Positions 50,852 through 59,478 of a DNA stretch of 64,000 nucleotides are shown piece by piece. The translations under genes were made by a program, and so were the position numbers. This DNA is from an uncultured Dehalococcoidia bacterium (GTDB taxonomy: Bacteria; Chloroflexota; Dehalococcoidia; Lucifugimonadales; UBA3495), in NCBI GenBank assembly GCA_958296445.1, contig OY282565.1, positions 1,157,936 to 1,221,935 of the forward strand, read 5' to 3'. The number at the start of each line of letters is the position of its first letter. Position 1 is the stretch's first letter. Below the pieces are notes generated by a model. The model did not search any database and had not been told where the DNA came from. It saw nothing but the letters and a program-made list of their open reading frames with translations.

Positions 50852-52213
50852 TCACCCCAAGCCCGCCCGCCCCAGCAAAGCAATCAGTTCCTGCACCTGC
50901 CCGCTATCAGCGTGCTCAAGGTTTTCGACAATCTCGATAAACCGGGCCGCCCCCTCGTCCGGCAGCGTCCGCGTGGCGCAGGCCCGCGCCTTGTCCAGCC
51001 GTTCCGCCCGGCTTAATGGATTGCCCCAGATGCCCCGGGGGCGATCGCAGCGGGTTTCGCGGGTTTGCCCGTCGGCGGTTTCGACCCGGACGGCAACCCA
51101 CATTTCGTCGAAGTTGGCCGGAATTTCCGGGCGCATATCCAGCGTAACCTTGCCCAGCAGGGCCTGCGCCTCGGGGCGGCGCACCGCAGCGTCGGTAAAT
51201 GTCTCGATGCCGATGCGCCCGTCCAGCAGGGCCGCCGCCACCGTGTACTGAAAGCTGAACTTGCCGTCCAGCCCGGTCTGCGGAAAGGGCCGCCCCACGT
51301 AGCGCATAACCGGCGTCTCTATATGCACCGAAACGATGCTTTCCGGGTCAACGCCGTACCGCCCCTGCAACTCTAGGGCCGCGTCTATCCCCCGGTGCGT
51401 GCCGTACTGGCTGGGGTGTTTCTTGATGGCGACGCCGGGCTCAACCAGCCGGTAAGGATTGCCGAAATCGCGGGTAACGGCGTCCAGCTCGAAACCATCG
51501 CCGAACATAACCGCGGCGTAGCCCGTTTCGTGGTCGAACACGTCGGGGTTGGCGGTAAAGCCCTTGGCCGCCAGCAGCGCCGCCTCCAGCCCCATCCGCC
51601 CGGCGTTGCCGCAGTGGGTGGATTTGGTCATCGTGCCGGTGTTGGCCGACACCGTACCGGCCCGCGAACCCGCGATTCCCAATGCCATGCGGGTCTGCTG
51701 CACGTCAAGCCCCAGCATCACCGACCCGGCGGCGGCGCTGCCCATCACCCCCACCAGCCCCGGCGGATGGAACCCGCCCAGGCTCAAGTCCGCCGACGCG
51801 ACGCGGATACGCCCCTGCACCTCGAAGCCGGTTATCAGCGCGGCTATAACATCCCGCCCGGTAGCCCCCCGGCTTTCGGCCAAGGCCAGGATGCCCGGCA
51901 GGGTGGGCGACGTGGCGTGAGTGGCCGGATGCCACATAACTTCGTAGTCCAGCACGTGCCCGGCCACGCCGTTGACGAAAGCGGCCATCGGCGGCGATGT
52001 CTTGAATCCGTGACCGAAGGCGGAACACTGCGGGTTGCCGCCCATCTCCCTAGCGTATTCCGCCACAATCCGCGCCGCCGGTTCCCGCGAACCGGCCAGA
52101 GTAACGGCCAGCCCGTCCAGAATGACCACCTTCGCCGCCTCCACCGCCTCCGGCGGCATAGCGTCAAAGTCGGTTGCCGCGATATGACCGGCCAGTTGTT
52201 CGGTTACGGACAT
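50852..52213 (-). CDS. MmgE/PrpD family protein
   Basis: A 453-residue protein of the 2-methylcitrate dehydratase/aconitate-decarboxylase family. FVNGVAGHVLDYEVMWHPAT carries the typical active-site Asp/His region. SRAGTVSANTGTMTKSTHCG and HPSQYGTHRGIDAAL match the second substrate region. With the acyl-CoA dehydrogenases it suggests catabolism of a branched or cyclic acid; no prpB/prpC genes are present, so a classical methylcitrate cycle is not supported. Confidence 0.85.
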   Translation of the reverse strand: MSVTEQLAGHIAATDFDAMPPEAVEAAKVVILDGLAVTLAGSREPAARIVAEYAREMGGNPQCSAFGHGFKTSPPMAAFVNGVAGHVLDYEVMWHPATHATSPTLPGILALAESRGATGRDVIAALITGFEVQGRIRVASADLSLGGFHPPGLVGVMGSAAAGSVMLGLDVQQTRMALGIAGSRAGTVSANTGTMTKSTHCGNAGRMGLEAALLAAKGFTANPDVFDHETGYAAVMFGDGFELDAVTRDFGNPYRLVEPGVAIKKHPSQYGTHRGIDAALELQGRYGVDPESIVSVHIETPVMRYVGRPFPQTGLDGKFSFQYTVAAALLDGRIGIETFTDAAVRRPEAQALLGKVTLDMRPEIPANFDEMWVAVRVETADGQTRETRCDRPRGIWGNPLSRAERLDKARACATRTLPDEGAARFIEIVENLEHADSGQVQELIALLGRAGLG

Positions 52214-52301
52214 AATTCCTCGCTTAGGCGTTCCGGGAATATCCCGGCTAATATCAGGTATCCGAGAAAATTGCGAAATTCCCTAACCCTCCCCCGGAGG
52301 G

Positions 52302-53261
52302 TTAGGGTAGGGGCGTTCCGCTCACCGCAAAGCCCGCGCCCATATCCGACGCCTCAAACCGCGCCCGCAGTATGGGCAGCGCAAGGGCGGTATTGTCTAT
52401 GCCAATCCAGTCGCGGCCCAGTTCTGCGGCGGCGTGGCACGCAGTCCCGCAGCCGCAAAAGGGGTCAAGCACCACATCGCCGGGGTTGCTGGACGCCCGG
52501 ATGATGCGCCGCAACAAATCCAGCGGCTTTTGTGTCGGGTATCCCAGCTTTTCCCGCGAGAAACTTTTAATCATTATGGAATCGAGAACATCCGCCCTCT
52601 GGCAATTCCAGGTATCTTCAATCGGTATCCCTGAGCCTTTGGGCAGGCTTCCGTCCCGCCGCCGGTAGCCGTCGGGATATGGTATGTATTCTTTGTTGAA
52701 AGTGAAATCATTGCCCAAGGCGTAGTAAAGAATGGTGTCATGGTTGCGAATCCAGCCGCGCTTGCGGGTCTTGAAACCCGACACCCAGCCGATGCGCCAG
52801 ATGATTTCGCTCCGCAACCGCCCCATTACCGGATGAAAGACAGCATCCATCATAACTTTCAGGTAATGACTGGCACTAGGGTCGCAATGCAGATAAATAC
52901 TGCCGTTGCCCTTGAGTATCCGCCGCATTTCAATCAGCCGGATGGTCATTCGGGAAAGATAGGCCATCATGCCGCACTCCCCGACGATGGTTCGCATAGC
53001 CTGCAATTTGGCCCCTACGTCCGGGGTTTCCCTACAAACCTCGTCAAACTCGCAACTGGATTCCGCCCCCCAATGCCAAGTATCCGAAAAGGCCGGAACC
53101 GGCGAACCCGCTGCGGCCAACCCGTCCGGCCCGCTGAACAGCATATTATAGTCGGCATCCGACTTGAACGGCGGATCCAAGTAAATAAGATCTATCGAAT
53201 TGTCGGCGATGTGCCGCCGCATAACCGCCAGATTGTCGCCGTAATAGAAATGCCCGGACAC
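52302..53261 (-). CDS. Site-specific DNA methyltransferase (beta-class amino type)
   Basis: A 319-residue N4-cytosine/N6-adenine methyltransferase. Motif IV DPPF is in IDLIYLDPPFKSDADYN near the N-terminus. Motif I DPFCGCGT is in NPGDVVLDPFCGCGTACHAA near the C-terminus, the beta-class order. The GTG at 53261 has GGAGG 8 bp upstream. It is a paralogue of the methyltransferase at 55481 (shared YPTQKPL and RIIRASSNPGD). No partner restriction gene is adjacent. Confidence 0.85.
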   Translation of the reverse strand: MSGHFYYGDNLAVMRRHIADNSIDLIYLDPPFKSDADYNMLFSGPDGLAAAGSPVPAFSDTWHWGAESSCEFDEVCRETPDVGAKLQAMRTIVGECGMMAYLSRMTIRLIEMRRILKGNGSIYLHCDPSASHYLKVMMDAVFHPVMGRLRSEIIWRIGWVSGFKTRKRGWIRNHDTILYYALGNDFTFNKEYIPYPDGYRRRDGSLPKGSGIPIEDTWNCQRADVLDSIMIKSFSREKLGYPTQKPLDLLRRIIRASSNPGDVVLDPFCGCGTACHAAAELGRDWIGIDNTALALPILRARFEASDMGAGFAVSGTPLP

Positions 53262-53304
53262 TGTTACCACCTCCAAGGCATCCCGCCGCCGGGGACGACG
53301 GGCG

Positions 53305-55236
53305 TCACCCCAGCCCAGCCAGCACCGGCCGCAGCTCCTCAATCAGCGGCGCAAGGTATTCCTGCCACGAGCCCACGACGCCGAAGTCGGCGGAACGGAA
53401 AATAGTAGCCCGCCGGTTCTGGTTTACCGCGATAATAATGCCCGCCCGTTGCAGCCCGACAGTGTGGTTGAACGCCCCGCGTATGCCGACGGCGATGTAC
53501 ACCACCGGCGCGATGGTGCGCCCGCTGATGCCCACCTGCAACTGCTGCGGCAGCCAGCCCGCGTGAACCACGTCGCGGGTGGTGGCTACCGATGCCCCGA
53601 TGGAGCGGGCCAGCTCCTGCAACCCCGCCACGCTTTCCTCGCCCACGCCCATCCCCAGCCCCACCACCACGCGGGCGCGGGCCAGCTCCAGCCCCTCGGT
53701 GTCCTCCTGAAACTCCTCGCTGACCAGCCGCACATCGCCGCCTCCGTCCGCCCCATCCGTAGGCGATGCGGCGGGCAAATGCTCCACCACCGCGGACGCC
53801 CCCAACTCGGCAACCGCCGGGGTAAGCAAGCCGGGCCGCAGCGTAACCAGATTGGGCAGCGTCTTGGACAGTATCGGCGCCACCACGTTGCCGCCCAAGG
53901 CTGGTTTCAACTGCACCAGACGCCCCACATCGTCTATCTCCAAATCTATGGCGTCGCCGGTCAGCCCCAGACTAAGCCGGGCCGCCAGCCGCGCCGCCAA
54001 GTCGCGCCCGTCGGCGGTAGAGGCGAACAGGATGGCGTAGGGGGTTTCGCGCTCCACCGCCCCGGCCAAAGCCCGCCCCACGGCGCGGCTGGATACCGGA
54101 GCAAAGGCGCCGTCCCGCCCCAGCCCGGAGTTGTCCAACACCAGCACCCGGTCGGCCCCCGCCGCGGCCAAGCCCGAGGAATGCGCCTCGCCGCCGTGAG
54201 CGATAACCACCGCCACAACCTCGCTACGGGTTACGGCAGTCAGTTCCCGCGCCTTCCCCAGCATCTCGAAAGTAACGTGCGCCAGCCCGTTGCGGGTATT
54301 CTCCGCGACCACCCAAACGCTGCGTTCCGAAACCCCGGGGTAGCGCGGCAGAGTTTCAGCCCCACCCTCGCCCTGATTCCCGCCTGCGTCATCCTGATTC
54401 CCGTCCCCGTCGCCCTGATTCCCCCCACTGTCACCCTGAGCTTGCCGAAGGGCCGCCAGCCGTTCCCGCACCGAATCGGCCACCTGCCGCGCCGCGTCCT
54501 CGGGCGTCATTTCCTGTAGCGTCACGCCCAGCCGGTTGGGTTCCACCAGCCGGATTTCGTTCACCCAAGTAGGCGACCCCTCCGCCCCGAACTGCGACGT
54601 ATCATCCGACAGTTGGGCGCAGCTAACTTCCTCCACCGGCTTGGCCGCGCCCTCCTCCATCTGCTGCCGGTTGGGAAAAAGCTCCGGCGCCACCCCCTCG
54701 GTCACGCAGATAACCGCAGGCAGCGGACATTCCAAAGTCTGAAAACCCTCGTCGGTAATCCGCTCCACGATAGCCGCGCTACGGTCCTGATTAAGCTCCA
54801 GACGCCGGACGTGACTAACGTGGGGCAGCCCCATCAACTCCGCCACCTCCGGCCCAACCTGCCCGGTCTCCCCGTCGGTGCTGTTGCGCCCGCAGATGAT
54901 AAGATCCGCCCCCTCCCGGGCCAACGCCAAAGCCAGAGCGCGGGATGTCGCCAGCGTGTCGCTGCCCGCCAAAGCCCGGTCGGTGACCAGCATCCCCCTA
55001 TCGGCGCCCAGGGCCAGACAGTTAGTAAGCCCCTCGGCGGCCCCCGGCGGCCCCATAGTCACCACCACCACCTCATCACCGGGCGCGGTTTTAAGCTCCA
55101 CCGCCCGCACCAGCCCCAGCAAATCAAAGGGGTTCACCTCCGAAGGCACCCCCTCGCGGATGATGGTTCGCGCTTCATAGTCGAACCGCATCCGGGCAAT
55201 GACCGGAACATACTTCATACAAACCGCCGTTTTCAT
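53305..55236 (-). CDS. Fused electron transfer flavoprotein, EtfB-EtfA
   Basis: A 643-residue single chain. Residues 1 to about 262 are EtfB (MKTAVCMKYVPVIARMRFDY; AMP-site DGETGQVGPEVAELMG at 121-136). Residues about 265-300 are a Gly/Asn/Asp linker (GDSGGNQGDGDGNQ) encoded partly by family A repeat sequence. Residues about 305-643 are EtfA, with the FAD motif YIAVGIRGAFNHTVGLQRAG and IFRSADFGVVGSW. ETF subunits are normally separate. It would accept electrons from the acyl-CoA dehydrogenases. The ATG at 55236 has GAGG 8 bp upstream. Confidence 0.88.
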   Translation of the reverse strand: MKTAVCMKYVPVIARMRFDYEARTIIREGVPSEVNPFDLLGLVRAVELKTAPGDEVVVVTMGPPGAAEGLTNCLALGADRGMLVTDRALAGSDTLATSRALALALAREGADLIICGRNSTDGETGQVGPEVAELMGLPHVSHVRRLELNQDRSAAIVERITDEGFQTLECPLPAVICVTEGVAPELFPNRQQMEEGAAKPVEEVSCAQLSDDTSQFGAEGSPTWVNEIRLVEPNRLGVTLQEMTPEDAARQVADSVRERLAALRQAQGDSGGNQGDGDGNQDDAGGNQGEGGAETLPRYPGVSERSVWVVAENTRNGLAHVTFEMLGKARELTAVTRSEVVAVVIAHGGEAHSSGLAAAGADRVLVLDNSGLGRDGAFAPVSSRAVGRALAGAVERETPYAILFASTADGRDLAARLAARLSLGLTGDAIDLEIDDVGRLVQLKPALGGNVVAPILSKTLPNLVTLRPGLLTPAVAELGASAVVEHLPAASPTDGADGGGDVRLVSEEFQEDTEGLELARARVVVGLGMGVGEESVAGLQELARSIGASVATTRDVVHAGWLPQQLQVGISGRTIAPVVYIAVGIRGAFNHTVGLQRAGIIIAVNQNRRATIFRSADFGVVGSWQEYLAPLIEELRPVLAGLG

Positions 55237-55289
55237 CAGGCGCACCTCATTATCAACAAAGCTCCGACCTGCTGTCTTTAATAACACCC

Positions 55290-55409
55290 GCAGGGGCGCA
55301 CAGCCGAAAAACGACACCCCCGTAAGGACGCACAGCCGAAAAACCACACCCCCGTAGGGGCGCACAGCCGAAAAATGACACCCCCGTAGGGGCGCACAGC
55401 CGTGCGCCC
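55290..55409. repeat. Four-copy 32-bp tandem repeat containing family C halves
   Basis: Four direct copies at a 32-bp period (55290, 55322, 55354, 55386) each starting GTAGGGGCGCACAGCC; the last completes the full family C hairpin. It lies just upstream of etfBA. Confidence 0.85.
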
Positions 55410-55480
55410 TAGTATCAGCCCGCAAAGAAAATCCCGCATTCTCAAGGAAACCCCGCAATCCTATATCACCACCCCCCACA

Positions 55481-57136
55481 TCACGGCAGACTGTTGATAA
55501 AATCCCGGCATTGCCCCGTTCCCCAATTGTCGCGTATCCATTCCGCCCGCATCCGGGCCAGAGATTGCATTTCCCCGGCCAGCTTGCGGTCTTTCATCCA
55601 GTTTTCCTTGCGGTTATCGTTCTGCAACCCTTTCAGCGTCTTGGTATCCGACTTGCGGCTGTTGCAGGGGCCGCAGATCAGAATCCGGTTGGTGATATAG
55701 TTCTCCCCGCCCTGCGACTTGGGGCTGATATGATCCAAGTGAAAAAAGTCCGCCTCCAGCAGCCGCCCGCACCCGGCGCAGCCCACCAGCCCGTTGCGTT
55801 GCTGCGCCACGTTAAGAATACGGCGCATCAAAGCGTTGCTCAACTGCTGCCACGGTTCCGTAGGCCGGGGACGGCGCAGATTCAGCGCCGGAGCCGCCAC
55901 TTCGTTATCATCAGTGCGGGCCGGAAACTCCTCGCCCTTTTCTTTATTGTCAATCAGGGTAAGCCCGTATTCGGTGAACCGCAACATCCCGTTTTCGTTG
56001 GGCTGCCCGTCCAATTGCGGGTCATCCACCAGAATACCGTACTCCCGCAGGCGGCTGGTAACTTTATCGTAGGCTTGCTCCCAAATGTCCATACCCACCC
56101 ACTGCCGCCCCAGCCGCTCGGCGGCCACCGGCGTAGTGGCGCACCCGCAAAACGGATCCAGCACAATATCGCCGGGGTTGCTCGACGCCCGGATAAGCCG
56201 CTCATACAGGGCCAGCGGCTTCTGCGTAGGATAGCGAGTATACTCTTTATGCCATGACCGCAATGGCAGTATATCAGTCCAAATATCGTCCATAGGCATA
56301 CCGGGATTTTCGTCCAAATACACTTTCAGCCGCGGGACTCCGTTCTTAGTCCAGAATATCCTATTGTCTGCCAGCAATCTTGCTATGCCAGCATCATCAT
56401 ACATCCAATGCCGACCGTTAGGCGCTGCAATGACCCCGCGCTCACCAAAGTTGCGGCTAGGCCCCGGGCCGGCGCCGGATAAATCTCCAGACATAAACCT
56501 GCGCCCGTCGGAGTCTTTATAGCGATAGTATTTTTGGACGTATTCCGGGTCTAATGGCTGGAAAATAGGATTCCAAGTTGATTCGGGGCCTTTGCGATAA
56601 AACAAAATGCTGTCGTGAACGCTGCCAAGCCCTTTGGCGTCGCTGTGGCTGGTAGTCCTGCGCCATACAATTTCAGACTTGAAATTCTTGGCGCCAAAAA
56701 TCGAGTCCATCAAGGCTTTCGTCCAAGCGTGAGCCGTGTGGTCTATATGAACAAATATACTGCCGTCATCCCGCAGTATCCGGCGCATTTCCATCAGCCG
56801 GACGCCCAGCCAGCACAGAAAAGCGCCCATATCGTCGCCGTAGCCGCCGCGTGCGGCGTCAATCACCTTCCACGCCCCCGGCCAGTCATCCTGCATCTGG
56901 TCAATCCAGTCATCGTGATTTTCGGCCACGGCATTGCCCTTGCGGTCAAGCCCAAGAATGTCCTTGCGCCAAGTCCAGCGGTCATCATACCCCCCGGCGT
57001 CGCTGAAAAACCCCCGCTGTTTCTTAAAAGGCGGGTCGGTGGCGATGAGATGGACGCTTTCGCTATTCATCCGCCGCAGCGCAGCCAAATTGTCCCCATA
57101 ATACAGCGTCCGGTTCTCAAAATTAGGCGTCCCCAT
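55481..57136 (-). CDS. DNA methyltransferase with C-terminal HNH domain
   Basis: A 551-residue protein. The N-terminal 390 residues are a beta-class methyltransferase: motif IV TDPPF in HLIATDPPFKKQRG and motif I DPFCGCAT in NPGDIVLDPFCGCATTPVAA. The C-terminal 100 residues are an HNH nuclease-type zinc module: C453 and C456 (GCAGCGRLLEA), H466, D468 and H469 (FFHLDHISP), then C488, C491 and N492 (ICGPCNSRKSD). The fusion could couple modification and cleavage in one chain. GC appears lower than in etfBA. It is a paralogue of the 52302 methyltransferase. Confidence 0.83.
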   Translation of the reverse strand: MGTPNFENRTLYYGDNLAALRRMNSESVHLIATDPPFKKQRGFFSDAGGYDDRWTWRKDILGLDRKGNAVAENHDDWIDQMQDDWPGAWKVIDAARGGYGDDMGAFLCWLGVRLMEMRRILRDDGSIFVHIDHTAHAWTKALMDSIFGAKNFKSEIVWRRTTSHSDAKGLGSVHDSILFYRKGPESTWNPIFQPLDPEYVQKYYRYKDSDGRRFMSGDLSGAGPGPSRNFGERGVIAAPNGRHWMYDDAGIARLLADNRIFWTKNGVPRLKVYLDENPGMPMDDIWTDILPLRSWHKEYTRYPTQKPLALYERLIRASSNPGDIVLDPFCGCATTPVAAERLGRQWVGMDIWEQAYDKVTSRLREYGILVDDPQLDGQPNENGMLRFTEYGLTLIDNKEKGEEFPARTDDNEVAAPALNLRRPRPTEPWQQLSNALMRRILNVAQQRNGLVGCAGCGRLLEADFFHLDHISPKSQGGENYITNRILICGPCNSRKSDTKTLKGLQNDNRKENWMKDRKLAGEMQSLARMRAEWIRDNWGTGQCRDFINSLP

Positions 57137-57296
57137 CCTTACTCAATCCCGCCAAGAAAATGTAATAACCGCCAGTAAATCCACAAACCCGTCACACTCC
57201 CGGCTGCCCCGTCTACCCGCTAACCTGCCATACCCGCGCCCAACCCGTCATTCCCGCGAAGGCGGGAATGACGAAACTGCCGCCCGAATGACGAAA

Positions 57297-58742
57297 CTAC
57301 CCCAACTCCCCGGAAACATTAGTATGCACCGCCGCCTCCCGCACCTCGGCGGTCATCCGTTGCAGGCGGGGGCTGATGGACACCGGAAACGGCGGCGGGC
57401 GGCGCAGGCCCTTGAACCGGGCGGGCAGCAACGCAAACTCCTCGCGGAAGCGGTCGCGCAACTCGCCCGGCGCGACAGGGGGCGCGACACGGGCGCCGTC
57501 AATCATCACTTCCTGCAACAGCCCCACGGCGTCCACCGGCCCCGCCTCCTCCTCCAGCCCGATAATGTCCCCGGACAACTCGCCCGCCCCTGCGCCGGAT
57601 TCCCGGCCGCCGTATTCGGAGTTGCCCGATGCCGAACTGCGCCGCCGGAAAATCTGCTTGGCCCCGGGCAAAGAAACCTTGCCTTCGCTCAACTTCATCA
57701 CCGGCCGCCCGTCAAAGCAGGCCAGCTTGTAGACCATATCCGACCACGGCGCATCGGCGGACACCCCGGCCTTGGTGCCAACCCCGAACAGGTCTATGGG
57801 CGCCCCGGCCAGCGCCTCCAGTTCGTACTCGTCCAGCCCCCCGCTGACCAGCACCTTGACGTAATCCAGCCCCTCCGAGTCCAGCACCCGCCGCACTTGG
57901 CGGCTCAACTCGGCGTAGTCGCCGGAATCCAGCCGCACCGCAGTCAGCCGCCGCGTTTTATCCTCGGGGTACTCGGCCTCCAGCTCCTTGGCTACCGCCA
58001 CGGCGTTCCAGGCCCCAGCCAGAGTGTCATAGGTGTCCAGCAACAACACCGTCCGGTCGGGAAAGGAACGGGCGTAGGCCCGGAAAGCGTCCAGCTCCGA
58101 CGGAAAACTAGATATGAAAGAGTGGGCCATAGTGCCGGCGGGCGGTATGCCGTACTGACTGGCCGCCAGCACGTTGCTGGTCGAAGCGAACCCGGCGATG
58201 TAGCTGGCCCTTGCCATTTTCATCGCCGCGTCCGAACCCTGAGTGCGGCGCGAAGCGAAGTCGGCTATCCCCCGGCCCTGCGCCGCCCACACGCAACGGG
58301 CCGCCTTGGTGGCCAGCGAAGTTTGCAGGTTCATCTGGTTGATAACATAGGTTTCGGCCAGTTGCGCCTCAATAATCGGAGCGGTGATTTCCAAAACCGG
58401 CTCGTCGGCAAAAAACAGCCGCCCCTCGGGGACGGCCCGCACGCTGCCCGTAAACCGCACACCCCCCAGATAATCCAGAAAATCGGCAGTGAATATCCCC
58501 AGCGAATCAAGGTAGCCGATCGCCTCCCCCCCGAACCGCAGCCCCTCCAGATAATCCAGAACGTCATCAAGCCCGGCCGACACCAGATAGCCCCGGTTCG
58601 GCGGGTAGCTCCGCACCGTAAGGCTGAAAGTGGCCGGGGCATACATCCCCTGGCTGAAATAAGCCTGGGCCATAGTCAACTCATAAAGGTCGGTAAACAA
58701 CCCCAGTTGCCCGTCGCCGTATGCCAAATTGGGCCTGCTCAT
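57297..58742 (-). CDS. pncB: Nicotinate phosphoribosyltransferase
   Basis: A 481-residue NAD-salvage enzyme joining nicotinate to PRPP. FTDLYELTMAQAYFSQGMY is the family N-terminus, FASRRTQGSDAAMKMARASY the central motif, and VSGGLDEYELEAL with IDLFGVGTKAGVSADAP the phosphate-binding end. A family E hairpin lies just past the stop. It is transcribed alone on the minus strand. Confidence 0.92.
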   Translation of the reverse strand: MSRPNLAYGDGQLGLFTDLYELTMAQAYFSQGMYAPATFSLTVRSYPPNRGYLVSAGLDDVLDYLEGLRFGGEAIGYLDSLGIFTADFLDYLGGVRFTGSVRAVPEGRLFFADEPVLEITAPIIEAQLAETYVINQMNLQTSLATKAARCVWAAQGRGIADFASRRTQGSDAAMKMARASYIAGFASTSNVLAASQYGIPPAGTMAHSFISSFPSELDAFRAYARSFPDRTVLLLDTYDTLAGAWNAVAVAKELEAEYPEDKTRRLTAVRLDSGDYAELSRQVRRVLDSEGLDYVKVLVSGGLDEYELEALAGAPIDLFGVGTKAGVSADAPWSDMVYKLACFDGRPVMKLSEGKVSLPGAKQIFRRRSSASGNSEYGGRESGAGAGELSGDIIGLEEEAGPVDAVGLLQEVMIDGARVAPPVAPGELRDRFREEFALLPARFKGLRRPPPFPVSISPRLQRMTAEVREAAVHTNVSGELG

Positions 58743-58965
58743 AAGCCAAAAAGGCCACCACCCAGTGCCGGATTCCCCGTATTATGTTGCCGCCCCAAGA
58801 TAGTGTCAACCAACGCCGGGCGAGCCGGGCGCCCGATACCGCCCCTTTCCTTACCTTGCCGCGCCAACCCAATTCGTGGGAAAATTCCGGTATGCTATCC
58901 GCAACGACTACGAAACCCGCCAACGCCCAACGCCCCCCTTCCGCCCAACGCGCCCCTTTTATCCA

Positions 58966-59391
58966 ATGAACAACCGGCATCCCGAAAGGGAATCCCTGTT
59001 GAGCATCGGGCGCAAGTGGCTGCCGTGGTGCATGGCCTTGATTTTCGCCATAACCATCGGCTGGACGGCGCTGGTGGCCTGGCACGAAATCCGGTACGGA
59101 ATGCATGAAAACGCCGCCAAACTCGCCGTCGCCATCGGCAAAGACGCCGCAGCAACCCAACCCCTGATAGTGGTGTATGCTATATTCACCGTAACAATTC
59201 TGGACCTGTCAGGAGGAGGCATAGTGGTAACTTACAGATACCTGAGCGACAAATTCATCGAACCTCAACGAAAGAAAATCCGCAAAGAGGGCGAAACCGC
59301 AAGGCAAATCCTGTGGGAAGCGTGGAACAACCGCCGCGAGGAAGCCGAAAAGAACGGCGCCCCTTTCGACGAACCCCCGCCGGGACGCTAA
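58966..59391 (+). CDS. Hypothetical two-pass membrane protein
   Basis: A 141-residue protein, not recognised. Two hydrophobic segments (WCMALIFAITIGWTALVAW and PLIVVYAIFTVTILDLSG) flank a short loop, followed by a charged cytoplasmic tail (KKIRKEGETARQILWEAWNN). The tail resembles a coiled-coil signalling or anchoring helix. The ATG at 58966 has no strong ribosome site, so the start is uncertain. Confidence 0.6.
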   Translation: MNNRHPERESLLSIGRKWLPWCMALIFAITIGWTALVAWHEIRYGMHENAAKLAVAIGKDAAATQPLIVVYAIFTVTILDLSGGGIVVTYRYLSDKFIEPQRKKIRKEGETARQILWEAWNNRREEAEKNGAPFDEPPPGR

Positions 59392-59478
59392 CCGCCATCC
59401 CCTGCGCCGCCGCCCCTGCATCGCCGCATTGATTCGCCGCCCGCTCCGTGGCACAATCAGTCTATCAGGAGGGCCGCC

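Noticed and set aside
52302..57136. A BREX or DISARM defence island around the methyltransferases
   Set aside because: No brxC, pglZ, drmA/B or other partner gene is present; the genes between and around them are metabolic.
57288..59108. A 606-residue plus-strand frame opposite pncB
   Set aside because: It lies antisense to nicotinate phosphoribosyltransferase, whose conserved motifs are all on the minus strand; the frame is Arg/His/Pro-rich and matches nothing.
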